Shown one piece after another: positions 37,101-53,100 of a stretch of 64,000 nt of DNA. The translations under genes were made by a program, and so were the position numbers. The notes below the pieces were generated by a model. It did no database searches, was not told the DNA's origin, and saw only the letters and a program-made list of their open reading frames with translations. Source of the DNA: Eucalyptus grandis. Taxonomy: Eukaryota; Streptophyta; Magnoliopsida; Myrtales; Myrtaceae. Position 1 is the stretch's first letter, and each line of letters begins with the position of its first letter. The DNA is taken from contig NC_052622.1 in NCBI RefSeq assembly GCF_016545825.1, positions 9,305,001 through 9,369,000 on the forward strand, in the 5' to 3' direction.

Positions 37101-38939
37101 GCAAGCGAACTTATTGCAATTAATGTACTGACAAGAAAGCAAGCCTACATGCACACTCAACCAGTGTACATTGAAACCACCACGGCCACACATAAACCAT
37201 GCTGATGAGATATACAAATACCATAATTTCTATAAACATGCTATGTAAATATCCATATGTGGTTGACTGCATCAATGCCAGATGAAGAATTGTTGAATTG
37301 TTGATCCACTTTCTAGAAACTTCAAGATAGACATTAGCTAGAAAGTCAAGAAAAATCCTAAAAAAGAAAATCTATCTTAGGTGGCAATGAAAAGTGTAGA
37401 AAGCACAAGTGTAGAAGTATCTAGGAGAAGAGGGAAAGTGAAAAATCTCTGACAAGAGCAGAAGATTTTCCTTGGTAAAGTCGGTGATGTAGGCCTATAA
37501 AAAGCCTTGTGGTCGTCCATTTTGAGGGGCAGACCAAAAAAGTAAGCTCCTCCCCTTCCCTTTGTACTACAACTAAATAAAAAAAAAATTCTTTTGTTCC
37601 CTGGTGCTCCCTTGCTGCCACTCTCTTTTACACATTCTTATTATTACTTTGCCCAACCATTTCTTGCCCACATTGTTATTAGTTTGCTCTCTTGATAGTT
37701 CACACACAAAACACTCTCTTGCACACACATCAAACGCACGTTTCCGCAAATACCAACAAGAATGCTTCTTTCAAGGAAAACAAGTGACAGCGAAAATGCA
37801 CCAACTGCAGTGCCAATAATTTGACATAAAGACACATACCTATGGAACTTTCCAAATATGCCTTCAGAATCTGCCGTTCAGAAGGGGTCCCTGAAAACCA
37901 TGAAGGCATACAGCTTTCAGCTTGAGCTATGCTATCAAACTCCCACCTTTTCATTATTTTGGCCTCTAGGGCCAGAGATGTATCAGTCTGCAAGGGCAAG
38001 AAATGATGGAAAATTTATCTCCTATAAACAATTACAAACAAACAGAATGTAGAGGAACAGTAGCAAGTGATACCTGAAGCTCATTCAAATAATTTATACC
38101 TCGAACATTACTCCATTCAACCTCAAAAACTATAAAGCCATGCAAAATCCCATGCAACTTGCTATCTAGAAGCAAAGAATTCCGCAATTTCTCCACCGGC
38201 ATGAGAACTCTCTTCCGGGACAAATTTGCAGAGTCGATTAATTTGAACCATTTCTCAAACTTTTTGGTCTCACTGGCGTCAGATTTGCAACAAGTTTCCT
38301 TTCCCTCCTTTGTCTTCCTCCGTGCTTTACTCTTCGCAAAAGGGGATAGCCTCGACTGCACAGAAAGCAGAGGAAACCATCATGCGAGGAATTGGGGGTA
38401 AACAATACAGGGCATATCAAAACACGTAAAAACACGAACCTTTGTAACCATCAACTGCCATATTCGGGCTGGGCGCGAGCTAAAGTTTCTCAACCACGGC
38501 CGATTGTCCACCAATATGTAAAATTTCTTACTCTCACAGGCCAAGAAGATGCTGAGATCTGAAAGATAAGATTGCAGGTCTCTGCAAAAGTGCAATGGGG
38601 CCAAATTAGGGGACAAAAGACACTAATTAGCATATCTAGCCCCCGCTAGTCACCCTACTTTTCAACAATTCCATCCATAGACACTGCCAAGATTGCACAA
38701 CGGAGATGATTCGCATGCAGCACGCATATTCGAACCCGAAAGCAACCGAAAAACGGACGCCGAACTGTTCCATCCAATCACGACCCGCCCCGATTCTCAT
38801 CTAGAATCTTAAGAACCCAGAATGCAAGGCCGATTCCAATTCAAGAACGAGAATCCTCGTCGCGGACATACCCAATCTGCAAGCTGGTGAGCGGGAAAAC
38901 GCATCGGCCGGCGTCACCTTTCCCCATCGGACCCGGCAT
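34140..38939 (-). CDS. Multi-pass membrane protein resembling Arabidopsis AT5G01010
   Basis: Nine exons give 712 residues: 38939-38872, 38581-38440, 38355-38074, 37987-37840, 36932-35976, 35796-35558, 35464-35391, 34915-34810 and 34262-34140 (TGA). The N-terminal soluble part includes VFPLTSLQIGDLQSYLSDLS, ESKKFYILVDNRPWL and WSNVRGINYLNELQTDTSLA. An acidic, Ser-rich linker with a basic cluster (PPTKKRRVIRSNDAG) follows. After it come strongly hydrophobic segments (CPLARTFYVIMSVVTVLIGF near 400-420, then several between about 490 and 575) and a basic tail. From memory AT5G01010 carries the uninformative label 'retinal-binding protein'; the molecular role is unknown to me. Start 38939 is chosen because MPGPMG leads straight into the conserved block. 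A longer in-frame extension to 39233 exists but is Ser-repeat and leader-like. Confidence 0.86.
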
Positions 38940-39163
38940 CGCCACCGAGCTCACCGGAATTCTCTGCACCCGCCGATTAGACGAAGAGAAAAAAACACGA
39001 AGCAAGCTCTCGTCAGTCCGGAAAAAGAACCCCGCGAGACGAGAATTCGGGCACAAACGTCCAAAAAAGCAAGAAAGACAAAGCAAGACGCGAGCAACGT
39101 GGACAATGCTACGGAAAAGACAAGGCGGAGTGACGAACCTGGATCGGCGAAATCCCATGGCGG

Positions 39164-39200
39164 TGGAAGAAGAAGAAGAAGAAGAAGAAGAGGAGGAGGA
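39164..39200. repeat. GAA/GAG trinucleotide microsatellite in leader of the AT5G01010-like gene
   Basis: A (gaa)n run followed by (gag)n; read on the minus strand it gives a poly-Ser tract in the upstream open frame that ends before 38939. Confidence 0.8.
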
Positions 39201-39239
39201 GCCGGCGACGCCGCAATGGCGGCCGAGCTTCATCGACGG

Positions 39240-42200
39240 AGGCGACGCGCGCCGGAGGTCATCGCCGCCAACTCGGACGCGGGAGACGCGAAGAAAACGC
39301 GGGGGCGCCGAAACCGACAGGCGAGCGAACCCGAACCCGAGGCGCTGACGCTTCCTTCCGAAGGCGGCGCAGCGAAGCGAAGCGACGGCGACGGCGACGG
39401 CGATGGCCGGGAGGAGTACGGCGGTGGAGACGTCGAAGGCTTCGTGAATGGCGGTGGTGTCTCGCGGATTTTAAGTACAAACGGGATTTGGATTTTCGGA
39501 TTTGTGTTTTTTCCGGCAAGAATAAACGAAGAAGGAAAGAAAGGAAAAAGAGAGGAAGGAGTCAAGGGTCCGAGGCACGTAAAGAATTTCTTATTTTGTT
39601 TTAAAAAGAGAAATTAGGGGAAAATATGGAAAGGAAAAGGTGACGTCATCCGACCGTCCGGTCACGTCCGGCGCCATGCACCAAGCGGAAAATCCCGCTT
39701 CAAGATTTCGGGGACTAGTGGGACGCGCTGAGGTCATACTATTAATAAATTCACTAATGAATGATGATGATGATGTCAATATTTGGTTTGAATATATAAA
39801 TAACGTGCAATTTTTCTTTCAGGATATCGACACATCACACATCGAGCATTGAACCAACCGTCAACGTTTCATGTTGGCTTGATTTATTTCACTAAAAATA
39901 ACTGATCCGTAGCATTTTCATTAGTGGAAAAAATCATAAACCTTCATTCTAATGACAAATCTGTTTAGGTATCTAAAAATCATTATTGATCTTTTTGAAA
40001 TTATTGACATCGGGAGGCTATTATTATTTTATACGAAAGTGAGAACATTAACAAAGATGCGGATTCTATAATAAATCTCTGACCGTTTCTCATGGTAGTA
40101 TTTTTCAAAAAAGTAGTGATGATTTTTCATTACATTTGAGATTAGAATAAAATTCGGGAATTTTTTTTTTAATGAAATTGAAATCGGAGGTTTTAGGGAA
40201 CTGGGCTAAGAAAAACGAACGCGGTTAAGCCAGTTTTTCTGGTGGGGAAACCGTCGATGCGGCGATGGAAGAATAAGATAGATCCATTCGTTCCATGCCG
40301 GCCGTGCGTACTTTCCTCGGCGCGTGGCGCGTGGCGCGTGGCGCGTGGGGGTGGGTATGGTAAATAAGCGAGTGGGAGAGGGGTAGGACGGTAAAATGAG
40401 GACGGCCGGTTCCAATGATACGCGGGGTGTCAGGGATGGAGTCAGGAAGTTTCGGGAAAAGAGGGTCGGAGCTAAGAAAAGAAAACCCGCGGAAAAGGAC
40501 GGAATATTATTTGCTAATATTCGGATGCTCCTCATTTAGGTTTAAAAATTAAAAAAATAAAAAGGAAAAATCATTGGACCTCATCAATACGCACCGGTCT
40601 TCGGGCGATAGCGATATAGCTAGAATGCACTACTTGTTTAATTATGGCAAAATTAACATTTTTTTCCATCAGGAGTTGAAAAGGACATTTAAGTATCCAA
40701 ATTCAGCGGTCGTGTTTGAGTCCATTAAAGATATTCATAGGTGTCGTGCCAATGAGATCTCTAATGCATGCTCGGTTGTTGGATCGTTCTGTACTTTTTT
40801 TGATAAGGAAGAAATCGAGCCCTTGTCACGGACGTGATTGAAGTACAAATCCGTTTTTAATGACCGAGTTGAATTATGTGAGTGGGAGAATTTAATTCCA
40901 TCTCATTAAATGAGAATCGCAAAGTGACTTTCAAAGCTTGTGGTCCTGAATTTCATCTTCATCATCATCATGAGTCCAGCAGGTGGCAGGAGCAACGGTG
41001 GATTCTTAGGGGCGTGACCATTTTTAAGAAAAGGAGGAGGAAGAATTCCATCATGGGTTCTTAGCCATGCGAGTTCTAGGAAGCATAGAAAGCATCAAAA
41101 TGCTCGTGGCCACATGGGGGGTTAGGAACTTAGGATTTGGAATAGGAATCTCATTTTATTTTTTTTTGCAGCAATCAATTTCAATTTTTCCTTTCTAACA
41201 AGAAAAGAATAATTCATTTTTTTCCTTATTTTTTCCTACCCTCTCTTTTTCCCACTTTTTTTTTCCAAATAGGGAGGGTGTTCATTGTTTAAGAAAAACG
41301 TCAGTGCCAGCATAATTTTTTTTTCCCTTTTTTATATTTGACGCTTTTACACATACATTATTGACATGAATGACCTTATATAATAATGAAGATGGCTATT
41401 CAAGAGTAACAATTGAGACATGAGAATATGCCAAATTAATTGCCTTCTCACTAGAGTTTCCTTAGAGCTGCATCAACAATTTTTGGTTCTGCCCTTTTAT
41501 CGTGATTATAACCCAAATCAGATAGTACTTGATTTGTGAATTCATTACATAAGCAAGGGCCTTTTTATTAGAACCATACTGAAAATCAAACAAGATTCCC
41601 AAATATGATTAAATATGATGAGGTTGAATTGGTTTAGATTGATTCAAATGAAATATTAATTGTATGAAAACAATTGCATTTGACCGAATTAATTGATTTG
41701 ACACAATTAAGGCATCAATATCGCGTTCCAAAGAAGGGAGGGGGATGAAAAAGTTTTCTCAAAAAGTTAGGGATGAAAACAATTCTCATTGTTTGGGAGT
41801 GCTAGGGGTAATCAGCACGGGAGATTTGACTCCAAGATTTTCTATGCGCCTGATGAGTATAAGCTCTCATTTTCATTTTCTTTACTTTCAATCGGTCACT
41901 CTTCTAGACATAAACTGGGAAAATTTTGCTTTTGCACTTTCCTATTTTGCCGAAAATACTTACCTAAACTCCGGATCTAAATCAACTAAAATAGCTCCAT
42001 TTCGATGATTGAATACGTAGGCCTTACATACAAAATTCACATAGGACTCACATAATCGATGATAAATGAGTCCAATAAACGAATCTGGGTCCAAAGGTAA
42101 AAACAAAAAAATAAAAAAATTTCCCTTTTCTACGTATCTTTCATTTTCTCTGCATCCATGAAAATCTCCCATCCATTAGCATGAATTTAGAGCGGATGCA

Positions 42201-42820
42201 ATGTGCACATATTGACCTTTTCCTATGTGGCTGCCTATAAATAGTCTATATAGTACGGCAGGATGCGCCTTCCTTTTTTTTTTATTACGACTCTCGCGGC
42301 ATCACCAAAACCTATATTTTATCCTTATCCTTCAAAAGGCTCTGGGCCCCACAGGCCCATGATTGACTGCGACTGCTGCGATGGATCGCGGGACCCACAA
42401 GGAGTTTTTGTGCGCATCTGGAAGGCACGTGGCACAATCAGCGGCGGTCGGTGACTTCGGCGGGGGCCCACCAGCAAAGGTGCGCCCGCACTCATTCAAA
42501 ACTCATAAGGAACTTTTGGCTGTCCGCCTGTCCCCCCCCCCCCCCCTTTTCCCTCGTTCTTCTGTCTCATCAGCGGCTTGATTGGACATCCCCTTTTGCT
42601 CTTCTAGACCTTCGAGATTTCCTTGACATTTACTCATAAAGCCCAACAGTAGTTCTCTTTGCATAGTGAGATCACTCCCATTATTAAATTTAATGGCCCT
42701 CACCTTGTATCTTCCACCCACATATTTACTAATCAAAACCACTTTTAATGTCGGGACCCACGATATAAAGCCTCCAGTCGTTACCAAACACCGATCATAT
42801 ATAATTGAGAAATGAGTATA
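39240..42820. other. Intergenic spacer
   Basis: Upstream region of the AT5G01010-like gene (GC-rich to about 39560), then AT-rich spacer. It contains four tandem copies of the 7-mer 'cgcgtgg' (40321-40348) and a run of about 15 C (42533-42547). No gene is recognised; 41740-42010 has open frames of 60-90 codons without family features. Confidence 0.5.
40321..40348. repeat. Four tandem 'cgcgtgg' 7-mers
   Basis: Perfect head-to-tail repetition. Each unit contains a CGCG(T) core like the CGCG box recognised by CAMTA factors. No gene start is close, so a regulatory role is unsupported. Confidence 0.85.
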
Positions 42821-42823
42821 TCA

Positions 42824-43146
42824 GAAGTTCTAAAATTTATCACGAATTTGTAATTAAATTTTAAAATTTTTAAAAATTTAATGAAGTTTTAAAATTTATT
42901 ACGAAAAAAAGTTTAATAAAGTCCTAAAACATGTCGTAAAAGTATAATTGAATTTTAATGATTTCAAAAAATATAATTAATGAAATGACTTAATTAAATC
43001 AATTTGATAAGTTTGAAAACGTGATTACACTTTTTAAAAATTTTAGAATTCGATTGTACATTCATTACAATTTTTAAAATTGAATTAAACTTTTTAAAAA
43101 TTTTAGAACTTCATTGTATATTTGTGACAAAGTTTTAAGACTTCTA
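42824..43146. mobile_element. Fold-back MITE of about 320 bp
   Basis: The left arm starts 'agaagttctaaaatttatcac'. The right arm, reversed and complemented, starts 'agaagtcttaaaactttgtcac' and continues to match, so most of the element is one long imperfect inverted repeat with a short centre (about 42960-43030). It is AT-rich with no coding capacity. Confidence 0.8.
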
Positions 43147-43149
43147 ATA

Positions 43150-43800
43150 AATTTATTTTTATAATCTAAAATGGTGCCAAATGATTATCGAATATCGCAT
43201 CTAGTAACGCGCATTTCACTTGACATCACAATTCCTGTTGTCATAGGCTACCATGAGTCGATTTCGATAATCAAATGGATATATGCGTGTTGAAATTGCT
43301 GTGCCTGCAACGACTTCCGTGTTAAGGTCGGAATATAAAATGGAATACCTAAAAGGTAGATAAAGCCTAAAGGGGAAGAAAAAAGGGCAAAGGATAATGG
43401 GAATATAGATAAAGAAGGGAGAACTGCAGCCACAATTCATTTGGAGGTCCAAGCACGCAATGCCTCGATTGCGCCACATCTAGGAAAAACGTTGCCGTCC
43501 TCTCCATCGAACAGCCCATGAACACATCATCATAGGCACATTTCTGGTCAAGAGGCGACGTCCAAATAATGTATGAAAACGATACACATCCGAAAGACTT
43601 CAAGATCACTCTACTCCATCGAATCGTTGAACAATTCCTTAGTGTATGTAGGAAATAATGCCATCCAATGGCACATTCCCATCAATTCACAGGCTCACAG
43701 TGAACCGTGGTTTCAGTGTTATTTTACAGGTTTCCAATGGGTTTGATCAGAAGAACCGATAAATCATTAGCCTTTACAAACGAATGGGAGATCCTTGCCT
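43150..43800. other. Spacer and probable 3' untranslated region of AUG2
   Basis: No gene is recognised. Minus-strand frames of 60-87 codons look non-coding. Confidence 0.45.
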
Positions 43801-43805
43801 TCGAA

Positions 43806-48290
<4,485 letters not shown>

Positions 48291-48349
48291 TGCCACCACC
48301 TCCACCAACTCCCTCTCCCTCTCTCTTTCCCGGACGGCAATTTGAATTG

Positions 48350-48660
48350 AAATTACAGCGTGGTTTCTGGCCGGCCCATCGACACCGAAATGGGCCCAGT
48401 CCGTAGTTGGGCCCACCGACATCCAATTCGCCCGGCCCACATTTAATGGGCCTACGACGCGCGGAACCGCTTTCGGAGTCCGACTTCAGACCCGCGTGTG
48501 GGGGCTAGCCTCGGAATTCGCGGCCGCCGAAGTTAGCATTAGGGTTTTCTCGCTCCGTCCCTATAAAAATCGCTTCGCATCCCCTTTCTTCTTCATTCTG
48601 ATTCATTCCGATCTGGCGACGGCGACGGCGACGGCGACGTTGCGAAGGAGGGTGAGTTTG
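48350..48660. promoter_or_regulatory. Divergent promoter with site II and telo-box elements
   Basis: 48372-48455 holds at least five GGCCCA/TGGGCC-type site II words (ggcccatcg, tgggcccag, tgggcccacc, ggcccaca, tgggcc). A telo-box (tagggtttt) follows at 48540, then TATA-like 'tataaaaat' at 48563 and a second telo-box (tagggtttcc) at 48669. Site II plus telo-box pairs are known from plant ribosomal-protein, PCNA and snoRNA gene promoters. The site II cluster lies within 170 bp upstream of AUG2 and could serve both directions; the TATA-like word points to a plus-strand transcript. A strong donor-like 'ag|ggtgagt' lies at about 48650. Confidence 0.7.
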
Positions 48661-50150
48661 GGGGTTTTTAGGGTTTCCTTTCGCGAAGCAGAATCAAGAT
48701 CCCGATGAGGAAGCACACCCTTAAAGATAGGAAGTGCCGTATGACACTCCAAAACGGCGAGCGGGGGTGGCTCACTGGCCTCGCCGTCGCGCTCGCCCCT
48801 CTCCCCATCCACCGATCTCGAGAGAGTCTCCTTTGTGGAGCCTCTCGGGATCGGTCGGGGACCGTGGTCGGCCGACGGCGGTCTGGTGGCGGTGGCCCCC
48901 GCTAGTCGTGGGTGATTTGAAACGGGTCTCTGAGGGTTTTTGGTTTCTTTCCTTTTATTTTTCTTTAATCGAAAAGCTCCGAGCTTTTTTTGAAGGTCTG
49001 AGCCACGTCGCCGGTAGCCGGAAAGGGCATTGACCGGCGATGCTATGATCGGACCGAGAGAGATCTGATTCGTTCTTTGATAGGAACCTGTGGACCTTGA
49101 TTTCTGTGGTCTACGGAGCCGTTTTGGGCGATCACATTCTTGCAAAAAGTTTGCTTTTTTGTTTTTTTTGGGTTTATTTGGACGTCCTTTGCGTGAAAAT
49201 TTTTGTTGTGGGTTTTATGCAATTTGGAAATGGACCGAAATAGGACGAGAAGCCAATGAGGATTTGTGTTTTTTGTTGGAATTACCGGCTGAATTTGCAT
49301 TGATGTCAAATACACTGGCTGTTTATCTGAGGCTTCCCGTACAATAATTTTCTGCTCTTTTTTATTTGTGTTTATTTTAGTTTGCAAGGAAAATTATTTC
49401 TTTTTCTGAGGCGTGTTGCCCAGACATAATACACTCCACAAAAGTCTCAGAAGAACTAAATTTGCTTTCTGCTTACAATTCATTGGTTTTGGGCACAAAT
49501 AATCAGATGGGTAAAGCATTCTTTGTGTAATAAAAACAAATGTCAATCTAAAGAAAACTCGAACTTGCCAAATTCCAGAGTGATCGGACAACTACGTAAG
49601 AATTTACTCGGAAATGATTTGTTTTGCATAACATCTAATCTATCGAAAAATTATTCTTTCCTAATAAAAATTGTTTTGCATAAGGTCTAAATCAATTAAT
49701 GAAGCAGTTTTCAAAGATATTATTAGAAAAGAATGAAGTTTCATTTTTCAAAAACGGGAAAAGAAATAAAAAAAACTAGAATCCGATGTCCTATTGTATA
49801 TATAGCTATTCTAATAGGAGAAAATTTGGGACGTCAAAACTCATGAAGTCTCTCGCACTTTTAATGAGCACGACATCTTCACATCGGAGATCGAGCCAGC
49901 CTTTTTATTACTTCTGGAAAGTTGATGACAAATATATGAAATTTCAGACCATCCTACAAAATGGGCTGCAAAAAAATAAATTGAGAACCGATGCTCCTGA
50001 GAAAAATTAGCGTTTGCTAATCGTTGATCTAATTAGTGGCCCTACAAAAACTCCTAAATAGAGCATGTACCCACAAATTAGATTTGGGATTCGATGCATT
50101 TATGAGAAAGAATAACTTTTGATCCTGCACCTACACGGACATGGACAACG
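48661..50150 (+). other. Region downstream of the orphan first exon, no gene identified
   Basis: If the plus-strand promoter is active, transcription would enter here. I find no exon of a known family. Open frames at 48706-48905 and 49090-49347 are compositional. The end of the region probably holds the NAT3 3' untranslated sequence (minus). Confidence 0.4.
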
Positions 50151-50154
50151 TTTT

Positions 50155-53100
50155 TTAAGTGGGAGGGAAAAATCTGTTCAGATTGAATGGTAGTGTGTAG
50201 AACTCTTCGTTCCTGTTGTCTCCTCTGAACGTCCTGAACTTCACCCACCAGGGCATCCCACGGTCTTTCTTCGACCTCTCGACTTCCAGCGTGTTGTCGA
50301 GGAAGACAGCGACGATCAAGCCCACCATTGCCGGGGACGAGAATATGGTATTAAGAAATGCATTGAACTGCAGGAGAGCAAATTCGTGTAAGTTTCCGTA
50401 AGGCGAAGGGAATGGCAATGGCAGGCCACGCTCAACTTTTAATCAATATCATGAACTCTGTATAGCCAGTTTCCATAAGCCTTTCAACAAACATGACCAG
50501 TCATCAGGAAGCTACTTACCCATCCAGCATTACTGTGAACAAGGCCCTTGCGATTGGGAGTCCAGTATTCATAGAAGAATTGGGGAACGGATATCCCAAG
50601 AAAGAGTGAGAGTCCAGTAATGATGAGGTTCCTCATAGAATTCATGTTTGTGAACTGAAGGAAAGACAATCCTACGGAAGCTGCAAGAAACATGGATAAC
50701 AGTAATCAGTAATCATGGTGGCTGAAATGACAAACAAGTAGGCAAACACGAGTTAGCTGCATACCTACAAGGCCGAAGAGAACACAGTACAACGCAGCAA
50801 ATATTGGGAAGGGTATGGATGCAAATACAGCTCCAAATTTGCCTGAAAACGTATGAACAAAATAAATAGATTTGAACTATTATGTCAAATACTGAATCCG
50901 CAGCAATCTGACATTAGAAAATCTTGCTCATGGTCGACCAATTTAGCTCTTGCAGGCTCAAATCTCTCTTGTCATAAGGGTTCGCCGCATCAAGCAGAGA
51001 ATAATGGCACCATACATGCAATTATTCTCTCATGTCGTAAGTAATACCAACCTAAGATGGAAAAGAATATCATGAAGGCAGCAGATAATTGCACAACTCT
51101 CCGACTTCCAACCCGTGTTAGTCCAAGGAGTCCCACATTCTCTCTGAAATAGATGACATCAGATCCCTGTCAAGCATATGCTGATCGCCGTACAGACACA
51201 AACAAAAGTTGTCACAATATAGCTCAGTGGAGCATGCGTTCTTACACAGAAACTGTAGAGCCAGTGCCAGTTCCGAAAAGACCATCTAGTAAGATTCCAA
51301 TCCCCTGCCAAATGAAAACTTTTCAGCAAGACACTGATAAGCTAAGCATTCAATTGGATTAGGCAGAATACTGAGAAGATCACTCTGAACATATAAACAT
51401 GTTTTACATCTCTGTATATTCAAACATGTCATGCAGGAAGATGCTAGCAAAACTCTGGCCTTCTCTCTGTAATTAAACTTATTTCATATTTCTTAAATTC
51501 ATTATTCCAACTTTCCGATGATTGATCAATCATACTCGATTTAGCAATATAACAGGAAAGTCTTCGGACTGATTTCCATTTTACTGCCAGCTACATCCAT
51601 ATTGTCTTTGACATAAATTAACACTGCCACAGGGATCATCCCTCAATTTGTTACAAGCAATTTGCTCCTGGATATCTTACTAATCAGGAATTCGGAATTA
51701 TAATATTATCAGCACTGTTTAAGTTTCTTGAATTCCCATAAGCACCATATCAGCATTGCCATTATTAAACCAGTGAACACAAGACATCACGTATGGAACC
51801 AAGTAGAAATGATATCGAGAATGCTATAAGTGTCACTGGTTACCGTGGGTGACAATCCAACAAAAAGATTGTGGCTGACAAATGTGTATGTAATTGCATG
51901 AGGTAACTGATGGTACATACTTCATTGATATTTTTTAATGGCAGGTCTTTTAACACCCTAGTGAGTAGTGACAGCTATCATAGATTTACAATGATTTCAT
52001 TAAGCACATAAACTTTGTTGTGTTGAACCTCCTCTTTTTTCAAATCACATTTCACTGGTTTGCACCAAAAAGCTAGCAGGACAGGACGCAAGAAAGAACT
52101 GTTTCACTGTTGCTGTGTTGAACCAACTTACCTGCCAGCCAATGCCACGACTCAATACATAAGCCGGAGGTGGAGTAGCAATTGCCAACCGAGAAGCTGC
52201 CATGTATGCACCAGTGGACTGGACATGATCCATAATATTAATACGTCATTCCAAAAGGACAGAAAAATCCTTCAACTAACAAACCTCACAGCAAGTCTTT
52301 TAACGTATTTCAATCCTTGAGGCATCATTCAAAATTTATGAACCGTGATTAATGTAACTGGCTCCAAAATTCATAACAAGAGTGGGACATCACAAATCAT
52401 TTTAGAGTTGCCTTACGGTTCACTTCCAAATACAATGGTTGCACACAGAAATCACTTGCGTACCTCAACCATTGACACAAGAACTGAAGACATCATTGCA
52501 AAAGAATGGCCAGCTGAGAAAGTTGGTGGCCCCCATTGTAGAGGGTAAGGGAATTTAAACCTGTAAGAGATCAAACATAAAGTTATTGGATTCGGCAAAA
52601 ATCAGAAAATGAGGTGAAGTCATTGAAATACCATGGAGCAGTAGATATAAGGTTCGCCCTATCTGTACGGCAACTTTGTTGAGTTATGGCCGGCCTATCT
52701 CGATAAGCCCCACTGGCGGTCAAGATAAGCGAATAGAGCCAGATGACTGCGACACAAATCAGTACAGGGAATCGCTCGAAGATAGGGAGACCTCTCATTA
52801 GTCTTACGTGCTTTAGATACTGCAATACACAGGCAAGTATACGTAAAAAAAGATAGAATTGACTGACATGGATAAGCTTTAGACCAAAGGAATGTTTGAA
52901 ACAACATACCTGTGACACTCCAATGACCATCAGCAGCATGGGTATCCCAATTTCCACACACTGGCCCAACTGAAAATAAGATCCTTAAGGATTAACCACC
53001 ATAATATTTCAGGAGAATCACTTATATGATGACAAAACAAGAATCTCCCCCATAGTTATAGAAACATATTAATCTTGTTAGTCCTAAGGCTCAAATTTTG

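Noticed and set aside
38939..39233. Longer N-terminus for the AT5G01010-like protein
   Set aside because: The extension is mostly a poly-Ser microsatellite and unconserved-looking residues. The alternative AG|GT splice at 'cgatccag|gttcg' would lead into an early stop. Start 38939 enters the conserved block directly.
48904..49004. C/D-box snoRNA candidate
   Set aside because: 'cgtgg' and 'ccacg' could pair around a D-like CTGA, but the C box (gtgattt) departs from RTGATGA at two positions and no guide match was evaluated.
48603..49145. 180-codon minus-strand frame
   Set aside because: It is compositional, overlaps the promoter of the plus-strand transcript and has no family features.
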